Below are positions 26,455 through 34,308 of a stretch of DNA of 64,000 nucleotides, piece by piece. The translations under genes were made by a program, and so were the position numbers. Below the pieces are notes generated by a model. That model saw only the letters and a list, made by a program, of their open reading frames with translations. It made no database searches and was not told the DNA's origin. Numbering within the stretch: the stretch's first letter is position 1; each line of letters begins with the position of its first letter. This DNA comes from Chloroflexota bacterium (GTDB lineage Bacteria; Chloroflexota; Anaerolineae; Anaerolineales; UBA4823): assembly GCA_012516075.1 (NCBI GenBank), contig JAAYXE010000173.1, forward strand, positions 33,857 through 97,856, in the 5' to 3' direction.

Positions 26455-26745
26455 ATGTCCCTTTATTTTGTCCGTCACCAGCACGATGAACAGACCTGCC
26501 CTGCGCGGGACCCTCAGGCTGGCGCCATGCTGCTGGCCCACATCAACCCGGCCAACGCTCGCCAGTTCGGTGTGAACATCCACGGAGATGCGGTCCTCGA
26601 CGGGCAGCATACATTTGTACTGATCCTGGAGGCCGACTCGCAGGATCAGGTTGAACAGTTTATGCAGCCCTTTAAGCAGGCCGGACCTGTAGAAGTCTGG
26701 CCTGCTTCGGCCTGCGAAACGGTCGTCGAACGCGCCGGATGTTGA
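26455..26745 (+). CDS. small conserved protein of the cysteine operon, function unknown
   Basis: A 96-residue protein with AAGGAG before ATG 26455 and 3 bp from the mec stop. It resembles small dimeric ferredoxin-like (ABM/DUF3303-like) alpha-beta proteins, with strand-helix-strand pattern MSLYFVRHQHD...FVLILEADSQDQVEQFMQPFKQAGPVEVWPA. Three cysteines stand out: Cys 15 in DEQTCPARD, Cys 88 near the end and the terminal Cys 96, with two early histidines in RHQHD. Its place between the protease and CysO suggests a sulfur-carrier or accessory role, but I do not know its function. Confidence 0.75.
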   Translation: MSLYFVRHQHDEQTCPARDPQAGAMLLAHINPANARQFGVNIHGDAVLDGQHTFVLILEADSQDQVEQFMQPFKQAGPVEVWPASACETVVERAGC

Positions 26746-26765
26746 TAAAATTTAAGGAGATCAGA

Positions 26766-27041
26766 ATGCCCACTCTGCGAATACCTGCAGCGCTGCGCAG
26801 TTACACCGGGGGGCAGAGCGAAATCCCCATCGCCGGGGACACCGTATCTGCGGCCCTGAATAATCTGGTAAAACGCTATCCGGAGTTAATCCCGCACCTG
26901 GTTAACGAAGATGGTGAGCTGCGGCCCTACGTCAATGTCTTTCTGGGCAGCGAAAACATCCGGGAAATCCAGGGGTTGGACACACCGCTCCGGGAAGAAG
27001 ACCGGCTGATGATCATTCCATCGATTGCCGGAGGAAGATAG
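26766..27041 (+). CDS. cysO: CysO/ThiS-like ubiquitin-fold sulfur carrier
   Basis: A 91-residue beta-grasp protein from ATG 26766 (AAGGAG upstream). The sequence MPTLRIPAALRSYTGGQSEI through VNVFLGSENIREIQGLDTPL and DRLMIIPSIAGG matches CysO/MoaD-like carriers. It ends in Gly-Gly-Arg rather than Gly-Gly. The diglycine must be terminal for adenylation by a MoeB-like enzyme, so the Arg has to be removed, presumably by the JAMM protease encoded two genes upstream. Precedent is QbsE, whose extra C-terminal residues are cut by the JAMM protease QbsD. The 5' end lies 20 bp after the preceding stop. Confidence 0.9.
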   Translation: MPTLRIPAALRSYTGGQSEIPIAGDTVSAALNNLVKRYPELIPHLVNEDGELRPYVNVFLGSENIREIQGLDTPLREEDRLMIIPSIAGGR

Positions 27042-27055
27042 AAAAACAGGTAAAC

Positions 27056-28210
27056 ATGCTGCCACAACTATCACATGCTGAAATTTTGCGCTATTCGCGC
27101 CACCTGCTGATCCCCGAGGTCGGTCTGGAAGGACAGCGCAAGTTGAAAGCCGCATCGGTGCTGGTAATCGGCACCGGCGGCCTGGGTTCTCCTGTCTCGC
27201 TGTATCTGGCGGCCGCGGGCGTGGGGCGCATTGGCCTGGTGGACTACGACGTGGTCGATTATTCGAACCTTCAGCGCCAGGTGATCCACGGCACCGCCAG
27301 CCTGGGGAAGCTGAAGGTGGAATCGGCGCGCGATCGCATGCTCGACATCAACCCGGATATCCACGTTGAGGTCTACAACGAGCCCTTCACTTCGGCCAAC
27401 GCCATGCGTATTGCACAGGACTACGACATCATTATCGACGGCACGGACAATTTCCCTACCCGCTATCTGAGTAATGATGTCGCTGTGCTGCTGGGGAAGC
27501 CGAATATCTACGGCTCCATTTACCGATTTGACGGGCAGGCCAGCGTATTCGACGCTCGCCGCGGGCCGTGCTACCGCTGCCTCTTCCCCGAACCGCCCCC
27601 ACCAGGCCTGGTACCCACCTGCGCCGAAGGCGGCGTGCTGGGGGTGCTGCCGGGCACGATCGGTACCATTCAGGCTACGGAGGCTCTCAAACTGATCCTC
27701 GGCATCGGAGAGCCGCTGATCGGCCGCCTGCTGCTCTTCAACGCCCTGGATATGAGCTTTGAGTACGTGCGGCTGCGCAAGAACCCGAACTGCAAGATCT
27801 GCGGACCCAACCCCGAAGTGACCGAACTGATCGATTACGAGGCCTTCTGTGGGGTGCCGGGACACGATCATGATGTGGGTTCAGTGGGCGGCGGCTGGGA
27901 CATTGAAGCGAAGGAACTGGCTGCCCGTCTGAAGAACGGAGGCAACCTGCGCCTGATCGATGTGCGCGAGCCGCACGAACTGCAGATTTCTCGCATCGAG
28001 GGGGCCGAGCTGATTCCACTGGGGCAGCTCGCCGCACGCCTTTCAGAGCTGGACAGCGCCCAGGAGATGGTGGTCTTCTGCAAATCGGGGTCGCGCTCTG
28101 CGCGTGCTCTGGAACTGCTGGTCGGCGCTGGTTTTCGTAAGGTGAAAAACCTCAAGGGCGGGATCAACGCCTGGGCGCGTGAGGTCGACCCGACTCAACC
28201 CGTTTATTAA
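27056..28210 (+). CDS. moeZ: MoeZ-like adenylyltransferase/sulfurtransferase (ThiF-rhodanese)
   Basis: A 384-residue two-domain enzyme. Residues about 1-255 form the ThiF/MoeB domain: RYSRHLLIPEVGLEGQ, nucleotide loop VIGTGGLGSPVSLYLAAAGV, DNFPTRY, zinc cysteine pairs CYRC and CKIC, and the conserved Cys in VPTCAEGGVLGVLPG. Residues about 285-384 form a rhodanese domain with the active Cys in VVFCKSGSRSARALEL. Such enzymes adenylate the C-terminal Gly of a CysO/MoaD protein and transfer sulfur from rhodanese persulfide to give a thiocarboxylate. It completes the cysM-mec-cysO operon and is followed by a terminator. Confidence 0.93.
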   Translation: MLPQLSHAEILRYSRHLLIPEVGLEGQRKLKAASVLVIGTGGLGSPVSLYLAAAGVGRIGLVDYDVVDYSNLQRQVIHGTASLGKLKVESARDRMLDINPDIHVEVYNEPFTSANAMRIAQDYDIIIDGTDNFPTRYLSNDVAVLLGKPNIYGSIYRFDGQASVFDARRGPCYRCLFPEPPPPGLVPTCAEGGVLGVLPGTIGTIQATEALKLILGIGEPLIGRLLLFNALDMSFEYVRLRKNPNCKICGPNPEVTELIDYEAFCGVPGHDHDVGSVGGGWDIEAKELAARLKNGGNLRLIDVREPHELQISRIEGAELIPLGQLAARLSELDSAQEMVVFCKSGSRSARALELLVGAGFRKVKNLKGGINAWAREVDPTQPVY

Positions 28211-28234
28211 ATAAATTCCCCCAGATTCTGTGTA

Positions 28235-28270
28235 AACACCTCCGCAGCATCATCGAGCTGCGGAGGTGTT
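28235..28270 (+). terminator. intrinsic terminator of the cysteine operon
   Basis: A 13-bp perfect stem AACACCTCCGCAG/CTGCGGAGGTGTT with a 10-nt loop, followed by CTTGTTTATT. Confidence 0.88.
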
Positions 28271-28346
28271 CTTGTTTATTCGCCGCGAGTTCATAGATGA
28301 CCGGCTGCCGGCAGGGGGACCGCCAGAATCATCACTCACACCTTAA

Positions 28347-28379
28347 AAAGGGGCTGCGGCGTATCGGTACGCCGCAGCC
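28347..28379 (-). terminator. intrinsic terminator of the sigma/FecR operon
   Basis: Minus-strand hairpin with 12-bp perfect arms (28379-28368 and 28363-28352) and a tetraloop, followed on that strand by CCTTTTTAAGG. It sits 26 bp after the stop at 28405. Confidence 0.88.
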
Positions 28380-28404
28380 ATTTCAGGATGAGACAGCAGA
28401 TCGT

Positions 28405-30678
28405 CTAGTTCCCTCCCTTACCCTTGTCCTTGGGCCCCTTACCGGGGTTGTTCTTTCCATTACCATTACCATTACTATTACCATTACCGTTGCCATTGCC
28501 GCTACCATTACCTTTGCCATTGCCGCTGCCATTACCATTACCTTTGCCATTGCCGGGGTTGTTCTTCGGATTCCCCTGCTGGCCTAACTGCTGCTTGATC
28601 TGTCCCCAGCCCATGCCGGAGGACTTCATCTGGAAGATTTCTTCCACCGGCACGCCAGTTTCCCGGCTCAGCGCGTAGGCCTGCTCAATCTCGCCGAAGC
28701 CGAACCCCTGGCAGAACCAGCCCATGATCTCTTCGTAGGGAACGCCGTACGTCTGTGCCAGGCGGGAGCCGACCGGGTGCGGCTGAGCGCCTGTGCAGCC
28801 GACCTCCTGCGTGGTTTCTGGTGTCGGTGTGACGGTTGCGGTGGGGGTCTCCGTAGGAGTGCCGGTGGGTGTTTCCGTCGGAGTTTCTGTCGCCGTCGGG
28901 GTCTCCGTTGGCGTTTCGGTGATCACAGGAGTCTCCGTAGGTTCTTCCGTTGCCGTCGGGGTAGGAGTTTCCGCAGGCTCTTCGGTCGGTTCGCCGGTTG
29001 TTCCGCAGTCTGACACCAGGGTGATGGTCAGGAAGCCCTCATGACCTTCAGGGTTGTTGGTTTCCTCGGCCACAAACACACGCACCTGAACCACACCGTC
29101 TTCGACCGTCTGCCAGCTTTCCGCCAGCTCCAGATGGACGTTGAAGAGTACAGTACCGTCTGGCGTGATCGTCTCCCAGCTGGTGGGGGTGAGCTGCACC
29201 TGGTCGACGTATTCACCTCCGGCAGTCACCTGGTAGCCCAATTTGACATTGGCAGCGACATCCTTTTCCTCGACGCCCCGGTTGATCAATACACCGTTGA
29301 AATCATAAGCCAGGCCGGATTGTGCGGCGCATATGCGCTGGTCGAGTGTCTCCGGATCGAAGGCCAGGACCGGCAGGGCGTCAGGTTGCGGAGTCGGGGT
29401 GGGTTCTTCTCCAGATGACAGCGGCTGGATGCTGTCTGCCCGCCAGCGGCCGTCTTCCAGCAGGCTGAACGCTGCCTGTACAGGTTCACCAACCGTCAGG
29501 CCATCGCCCAGAATGGTGTTCTCGTCGACGATCACGGACCAGCCGCTGATCGTCCAGGTATCGCCATCCATTTCTTCCAGGATGCCGGTGAAGCTGGCCG
29601 TGGGCTCGCTGTCTTCAATGACCTCGATGCGATCGGCGATCCATTCTCCGCCTTCCATAATGCGGCCGGCGACTTTGACCGTGCTGCCCACAGCCGGGCT
29701 CCCGACCAGTTCCGTCTCAGAGGTGACCGTGAAGGCCACGCCGGCTGCGATCCAGGTGCTGCCCTCCAGGCTGGTAACGGTTCCCTGCAGGTTGAACTGA
29801 TAGGCGGGATCCTCCAGCACATCCTCTTCAACTGTGGTAGCCTGCCCGGAAGTCAGGAACACCTGTCCGACCTTATTGCTGACCAGCACTTTACCATGGT
29901 CCACGGCGAAGCGGGATTTCCCCTGACCGCCGACAGAGACCTGAAAGGCGGTGCCGTGCACGCTGGCCGCTCCGCTGGGGGTGTAGACGATGAAAGCGCT
30001 TTTCTTACCCTTCAGCGGTACCACACTGTGGTACGACTGGCCGGCGTTCTGGTGGAGCACCACCTGCAGCACTTTGCCCCAGTCGCCGTCGACCCGTGAC
30101 AGGGTCACGTCGGAGTTAGGCGCCAGGGTGGTGCGGGTACCGTCGAAAAAGACCAGGGTCGCACTGGCGTTGCTGGCAGTGCGAATGCGCTCCTGCGCAT
30201 GCACCCGGTCGCCATTTTCAACCGGCCGCCACTTGCCGTCCCGGGCGACCACTTCCACGAGGCCGCTGACATCCATCAGGGTGGCTGCCTGAGCATCACG
30301 CGGTCCGGCCCGGTAGATCCCCAGACCTGCCAGTGTGATGACCGCGATTACGAGCAGGGCCAGCCCGGCAGCCAGGGCCGGGAACGGCCGCCATGTCCAG
30401 CGGAAAGCCGGCTTCTGCGACCGGGCCGGCTGGTGGTAGCCGTTGCGGGTCGCCTGGTGTGCAGCCGCCTGCCCGGCATCCTGCATGCGCTGCTTTACTG
30501 CGCCCATTTTCTCGGCAGCAGGTTCGGGGATGGGCAGAGATCGGATGGTCTCAGCCAGCTGCACCAGCGGGGCCAGGTCCTGCAGATCATCAGGGACTTT
30601 TTCTAAAACGGCTTCCAGTTCAGCGCCGTCTTCTAATTCTTGAAGCATTTGCTGCAGTACATCATCTCGATCAGGCAT
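28405..30678 (-). CDS. FecR-domain membrane/surface protein with anti-sigma-like N-terminus
   Basis: A 757-residue protein overlapping the upstream ECF sigma gene by 8 bp. Residues 1-105 are cytosolic (a helical region that may bind the sigma factor), one membrane helix follows (about 98-122), then a FecR domain (about 155-285: RTASNASATLVFFDGTRTTL, SGAASVHGTAFQVSV), two DUF5666-like repeats (about 290-425, GSTWIAAGVAFTVTSETELV and GDTWTISGWSVIVDENTILG), a beta domain (about 445-575), a Thr/Glu/Pro linker and a Gly/Asn/Lys tail. FecR proteins commonly regulate ECF sigma factors, so this is probably the envelope-sensing anti-sigma partner. Confidence 0.82.
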   Translation of the reverse strand: MPDRDDVLQQMLQELEDGAELEAVLEKVPDDLQDLAPLVQLAETIRSLPIPEPAAEKMGAVKQRMQDAGQAAAHQATRNGYHQPARSQKPAFRWTWRPFPALAAGLALLVIAVITLAGLGIYRAGPRDAQAATLMDVSGLVEVVARDGKWRPVENGDRVHAQERIRTASNASATLVFFDGTRTTLAPNSDVTLSRVDGDWGKVLQVVLHQNAGQSYHSVVPLKGKKSAFIVYTPSGAASVHGTAFQVSVGGQGKSRFAVDHGKVLVSNKVGQVFLTSGQATTVEEDVLEDPAYQFNLQGTVTSLEGSTWIAAGVAFTVTSETELVGSPAVGSTVKVAGRIMEGGEWIADRIEVIEDSEPTASFTGILEEMDGDTWTISGWSVIVDENTILGDGLTVGEPVQAAFSLLEDGRWRADSIQPLSSGEEPTPTPQPDALPVLAFDPETLDQRICAAQSGLAYDFNGVLINRGVEEKDVAANVKLGYQVTAGGEYVDQVQLTPTSWETITPDGTVLFNVHLELAESWQTVEDGVVQVRVFVAEETNNPEGHEGFLTITLVSDCGTTGEPTEEPAETPTPTATEEPTETPVITETPTETPTATETPTETPTGTPTETPTATVTPTPETTQEVGCTGAQPHPVGSRLAQTYGVPYEEIMGWFCQGFGFGEIEQAYALSRETGVPVEEIFQMKSSGMGWGQIKQQLGQQGNPKNNPGNGKGNGNGSGNGKGNGSGNGNGNGNSNGNGNGKNNPGKGPKDKGKGGN
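28457..28555. repeat. hexanucleotide-periodic tandem repeat inside the FecR gene
   Basis: About 100 bp of degenerate 6-bp units (CCATTA, CCGTTG, CCTTTG and variants) encoding Gly-Asn/Gly-Lys/Gly-Ser dipeptides at the protein C-terminus. The period is a multiple of 3, so copy-number slippage would change length without breaking the frame. Confidence 0.85.
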
Positions 30679-31228
30679 AGTAGATCTCCCATTCCGTCAG
30701 AATCTGGCGTAAAGCAGTCAGTCCGCGGCGCTGCAGACCTTTGATGGCATCTTCGCTCCGGTCAAGTACCCGGGCGACTTCGGCAATGGGCATACCGGCC
30801 ACAAAGCGCATCACCAGGACTTCGCGCTGATCCTCGGTCAGCTGGTTCATGGCGTTTCTCAGCTCAGCGATGGTCAGCGCGCGGTCTATACTGCCTTCGG
30901 AATGCGTGTGTTGGTGAAGCAATTCTTCCTCCAGCTCTACATCGCTGCGCACGCTCATTTTGCGGAAGTGGTCGGTGGACAGGTTGCGGGCGATCTGAAA
31001 CAACCAGGCCTGGAAAGATGAACTGGGGGGCTGGAAGCCTCCGACGAACCGCAGCATCCTTTCGAACACTTCCGATGTCAGGTCCTCTGCCGTCTCGCGG
31101 TCTCCTACCCGGTAGTACAGGTAGCGAAACACACTCAGGTGATACCGTTCGTAAAGTTCGGCGAGTACTGTGACATCTCCCTGTTGAGCACGCTTGATTA
31201 ATTCGGTATTGATATCCATACTGTTCAT
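30671..31228 (-). CDS. ECF-type RNA polymerase sigma factor
   Basis: A 185-residue sigma-70 family protein of the extracytoplasmic function class. Region 2 is near residues 25-95 (LYERYHLSVFRYLYYRVGD, DLTSEVFERMLR, FQAWLFQIARNLSTDHFRK) and region 4 near 125-180 (MNQLTEDQREVLVMRFVAGM, EVARVLDRSEDAIKGLQRRG). The stop lies inside the start of the FecR-domain gene, so the two are co-translated as a sigma/anti-sigma pair. The start ATG 31228 precedes a second ATG four codons later. Likely autoregulated, but no promoter can be assigned with confidence. Confidence 0.93.
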   Translation of the reverse strand: MNSMDINTELIKRAQQGDVTVLAELYERYHLSVFRYLYYRVGDRETAEDLTSEVFERMLRFVGGFQPPSSSFQAWLFQIARNLSTDHFRKMSVRSDVELEEELLHQHTHSEGSIDRALTIAELRNAMNQLTEDQREVLVMRFVAGMPIAEVARVLDRSEDAIKGLQRRGLTALRQILTEWEIYYA

Positions 31229-31394
31229 GTCTGGCCAGCCATAACGTTACTTCACTGTGTATAACGGATGGGGATCTGGAAAAGAGTCGCTTATTTTGAA
31301 ACTCATCAGGTTTCTGGACTTCGAAAGGTTATGCTGTGCGGTTACTCTAACACGGATGGGATCGATTGAAAATTGAACTTCTGTAAGGGGATGT

Positions 31395-31443
31395 AAAAAA
31401 CCGGTGAGGTCCGGGCATTGCAATTTCCCGGACCTCACCGGTT
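31395..31443 (-). terminator. intrinsic terminator after the pyrophosphatase gene
   Basis: A 17-bp perfect stem (arms 31399-31415 and 31427-31443) followed on the minus strand by TTTTTT (31400-31395). It separates the pyrophosphatase gene from the sigma operon. Confidence 0.93.
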
Positions 31444-31462
31444 CGAGGTAAGTGTACGGTAC

Positions 31463-32095
31463 TTATTTCTCAACCCGGTGCGTCATCGACTGGTAGGTCT
31501 CCTCATAATCCTGCATGGCGGCTTCGATGACCCGTGCGGCGTGCTCCCAATCGTACGTTTGCTGAATCTCCACCTGAGAGGGCTGGCCGGGAGTGAGCTT
31601 ATACGTGCTGAAGTAATGCCGCAGGCGCTCGATCAGCGCCGGGGGCAGCTCGGAGATGGAATTTACTTCACCCCACAGGGTGTCATTTTCTAAAACGGCG
31701 ACGATTTTATCGTCCGCTTCGCCGCCGTCCAGCGTGCCGATGCCGCCCACCACGCGGGCGTTCAGGATCACTTCGGATTTGGAGATGGGACGCTCACTGA
31801 TGACACAGATATCCAGCGGGTCACCGTCGCCGTACCTGGCATTTGCGGCCAGTTTGCCCACATGCGCCCCGCAGTACGTGCGCGGGATGAAGCCGTACAG
31901 GGTCGGAGGCGTGGATGAGGTGCGCTGCGGGCGGTCCACACGCAGGTAGCCGGTGTATTTGTCCACCTCGTATTTGACCGGGTCAAAGGGTGTGATTTCG
32001 ATATAGGCGTAAACCAGGCGCGGCGGCTCGGGGCCGACTTCCAGCCCGTGCCAGGGGTGCGGCCGCCACTGGAAATATGGAGTTAGCTTCTTCAT
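31463..32095 (-). CDS. ppa: family I inorganic pyrophosphatase
   Basis: A 210-residue soluble pyrophosphatase that hydrolyses PPi to drive biosynthesis. The signature [10 protein letters not shown] (about residues 75-84) carries the metal-binding aspartates, with [20 protein letters not shown] and a third Asp in [13 protein letters not shown]. The start is ATG 32095 with GGAGGG 4 nt upstream; a longer in-frame extension to 32374 has unrelated composition. It is somewhat longer than E. coli Ppa because of an N-terminal segment with [13 protein letters not shown]. Divergent from the glycosyltransferase gene; single-gene unit. Confidence 0.93.
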   Translation of the reverse strand: MKKLTPYFQWRPHPWHGLEVGPEPPRLVYAYIEITPFDPVKYEVDKYTGYLRVDRPQRTSSTPPTLYGFIPRTYCGAHVGKLAANARYGDGDPLDICVISERPISKSEVILNARVVGGIGTLDGGEADDKIVAVLENDTLWGEVNSISELPPALIERLRHYFSTYKLTPGQPSQVEIQQTYDWEHAARVIEAAMQDYEETYQSMTHRVEK

Positions 32096-32287
32096 TTTCC
32101 CTCCAGAAGCTTGCAGGCAGCTTATATTTGAGGTCAGTATACAGAATATTCTGGTGTTGGGCAAGGAACGGTGGAGAGGACAGGGTAAATCATACCAGCA
32201 GCCACCCGGGCGGCGGGCTGGGCCATGCCGGTGAGCCGGACACCGTCTAGCACGAAGCACAGGCCCGACATCGGTTATCATACAGGG

Positions 32288-33466
32288 ATGGAGCCAGAAG
32301 CCATATTTGTGCTGTCCTCCCTGTTGTTCGTCTTCAGCCTTGCGCTGACTCTGTGGATTCACAGCCGGCAGCACATCGATACCGCCCTGCCCGGGCCGCA
32401 GGAGCTGGGAAACGAAGGCGACTTACCCGAGCTGTGCGTGGTCGTACCCGCCCGCAATGAAGGGCGCAACATCCGCCGCAGCGTCCAGGCGCTGCTTGCA
32501 CAGGACTATCCCGACTACCGTCTGGTAGTGGTCGATGACCGCTCGAGGGACGAAACAGAGCAGATCCTGGCGGAGCTCTCTGCGCGGGACAGCCGCCTGA
32601 AGGTGGTGGCGGGCCGCGAGCCGCCGGCAGGGTGGGCCGGCAAACCACACGCCCTGACCCTGGGCGTGGAAGCCTGCCCTGGAGAGCCACCGGCGGAGTG
32701 GCTGTGCTTCATTGACGCAGACACTTTCGCCGCTCCACACCTGCTGCGCTCGGCAGTGGGGCTTGCCGGTCGCTGCCAGGCCGATATGCTCTCCATCCTC
32801 ACCGACCAGGAACTGGGCAGCTTCTGGGAAAAGGCGATCCTTCCTCTGGTGTTCACAGCACTGTCGGTGGGTTTCCCGGCGGATCAGGTCAACGACCCCC
32901 ACCGGCCCGTGGCGATTGCCAACGGGCAGTTTATCCTCATCCGCCGCGCGGTATATGAGGCTGTTGGCGGTCACCGGGCGGTGCGCAGTGAGATCGCCGA
33001 AGATAAGGCCCTTGCCGAAAGGGTCAAGCACAGCGGATATCGCCTGCTTCTGGCGGACGGGCGCCATGCTGCGCGCACGCGTATGTACACCTCATTTGCC
33101 GAGATCTGGGAGGGGTGGACAAAGAATATTTACCTGGGGATGCGCGACCGGGTGGGCCTGCTCTTGTTTGGGGCCTTCACCTGCCTGACCGGCGCGCTGG
33201 CCTTTCCGCTCTGGCCCCTGGCAGGCATCCTGTGGCTGCTCTCGGGCGGCGGGCTCCCCGCGGCGTTCGTCTGTCTCCAGGCGCTGGTGCTGTGGGCGGT
33301 GCTGCTGTACCTGCGTATCCGCACCGCCCGGGCCATGCACATCCACCCGCTCTATGCGCTGACCTTTTCGCCCGGGCTGCTGGTCTTTGCGGCGATGATG
33401 ATGGCGTCCATCTATAATGTGCTCTCCGGGAGGGGGGTGAAGTGGAAGGGCAGGGTTTACCGTTGA
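32288..33466 (+). CDS. family 2 glycosyltransferase, membrane-bound
   Basis: A 392-residue GT2 enzyme. One N-terminal helix (about residues 4-22) precedes the catalytic GT-A domain (about 45-290): [34 protein letters not shown], the metal-binding DADTF and the acceptor motif [10 protein letters not shown]. Three C-terminal helices follow (about 295-385). This layout fits HpnB/CrtQ-like glycosyltransferases or other lipid-linked glycosylation enzymes; the acceptor is unknown. ATG 32288 begins the hydrophobic helix and is preferred over an upstream frame start at 32225; the ribosome site is weak. Confidence 0.82.
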   Translation: MEPEAIFVLSSLLFVFSLALTLWIHSRQHIDTALPGPQELGNEGDLPELCVVVPARNEGRNIRRSVQALLAQDYPDYRLVVVDDRSRDETEQILAELSARDSRLKVVAGREPPAGWAGKPHALTLGVEACPGEPPAEWLCFIDADTFAAPHLLRSAVGLAGRCQADMLSILTDQELGSFWEKAILPLVFTALSVGFPADQVNDPHRPVAIANGQFILIRRAVYEAVGGHRAVRSEIAEDKALAERVKHSGYRLLLADGRHAARTRMYTSFAEIWEGWTKNIYLGMRDRVGLLLFGAFTCLTGALAFPLWPLAGILWLLSGGGLPAAFVCLQALVLWAVLLYLRIRTARAMHIHPLYALTFSPGLLVFAAMMMASIYNVLSGRGVKWKGRVYR

Positions 33467-33500
33467 TCATGCAAGGCTTAAGGGGAAGAAAAGAGCGCCC

Positions 33501-33632
33501 GGCACCGGAACCATCTCATTTGATATCCGCTGTATGCTCCAGGCGAGTTGGTTTCCTGACTGTGATGCCGTCCACACGCATCAATGGGCACGGCACGCCG
33601 AGAGCATCAGACGGGCTGTCTTGACCGGTGCC
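33501..33632. ncRNA. candidate structured RNA with a B12-box-like motif
   Basis: In the 290-bp gap 33467-33756 between converging genes, three nested stems are visible: GGCACCGG (33501-33508) with CCGGTGCC (33625-33632), ATGCTC (33534-33539) with GAGCAT (33602-33607), and TGCCGT (33566-33571) with ACGGCA (33590-33595). On the minus strand 33561-33550 reads AGTCAGGAAACC, resembling the B12 box of cobalamin riboswitches. No gene lies downstream on either strand in the right orientation, and the other conserved cobalamin blocks are not clear. It may be a free-standing RNA or a riboswitch relic; the strand is uncertain. Confidence 0.35.
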
Positions 33633-33717
33633 TGGAAGAAGGAAACCGGATCTCGACGCAAATAGCCCCACTGGATTCCGGAGCCTGAGGTCCGGCTGGT
33701 TTTCAAGCTGAATCAAA

Positions 33718-33741
33718 AAGAGGCGGGACGCGCCGCCTCTT
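33718..33741 (-). terminator. intrinsic terminator after the ferritin gene
   Basis: Arms AAGAGGCGG (33718-33726) and CCGCCTCTT (33733-33741) with a 6-nt loop; the minus strand continues into TTTTTG. It ends the selD-ferritin unit. Confidence 0.88.
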
Positions 33742-33756
33742 GATTCTCACAGGTTT

Positions 33757-34248
33757 TCAGCTCCCTTCATCCAGATGGGCCAGATAGGCCTCCACCATCA
33801 GCAGGTTGCGCTCGCCGGCGCGCCGCACCACGCTGAGCAGCGCATCCATTTTCGAGACCTCTTCGAGTTGTTCGTCCACGTACCACTGCAGGAAGCTCTG
33901 CGCCAGATAATCATTCTCCTGTACGGCCATGCTGTACAGCCGGTTGATCTGGCCGGTCACCTCAATCTCCCAGTTCAGAGCCGCCTCAACTGCTTCTTCA
34001 GCGCTGGAAAAATCCGCTTTTGGGGCCGGGATGGCGGGGATGCGCACACCACCGTTGGTATCCAGCAGGTAGCGGATGAACTTCATCGCATGTTCTCGTT
34101 CTTCTTCTGCCTGCTCGAAGAAAATTTTCGCCAGCAGCCTGAGGTTCTGATCGTCAAAATAGCTGGCGATCTCGAGATACTGCATGCTGGCCCCGAACTC
34201 ATATCCCACCTGTTCGTTAATGGCGCCTGCCAGATCCTGGCTGATCAT
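33757..34248 (-). CDS. ferritin
   Basis: A 163-residue ferritin of the bacterial FtnA type, with four helices. Diiron ligands are visible: Glu 17 in YEFGASMQYLEIASYF, Glu 50 and His 53 in EQAEEEREHAMKF, and Glu/Gln residues in AALNWEIEVTGQ and DEQLEEV. It stores iron as a mineral core and limits oxidative damage. It starts 60 bp after the selD stop and may share its transcript. A GGAGGG ribosome site precedes the ATG. Confidence 0.93.
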   Translation of the reverse strand: MISQDLAGAINEQVGYEFGASMQYLEIASYFDDQNLRLLAKIFFEQAEEEREHAMKFIRYLLDTNGGVRIPAIPAPKADFSSAEEAVEAALNWEIEVTGQINRLYSMAVQENDYLAQSFLQWYVDEQLEEVSKMDALLSVVRRAGERNLLMVEAYLAHLDEGS

Positions 34249-34308
34249 GTTCGCTCCCTCCTTCAGTCGGTTGGTCTGCCTTTGTCGGGGGATTATATCA
34301 TGCGGGGC

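Noticed and set aside
28457..28555. CRISPR-like or satellite repeat
   Set aside because: The units are 6 bp, imperfect, and encode a Gly/Asn/Lys tail in frame with the FecR-domain gene.
33467..33756. tmRNA, SRP RNA or RNase P RNA in the gap
   Set aside because: None of the conserved blocks I know for these RNAs is present; only nested stems and a B12-like box are visible.
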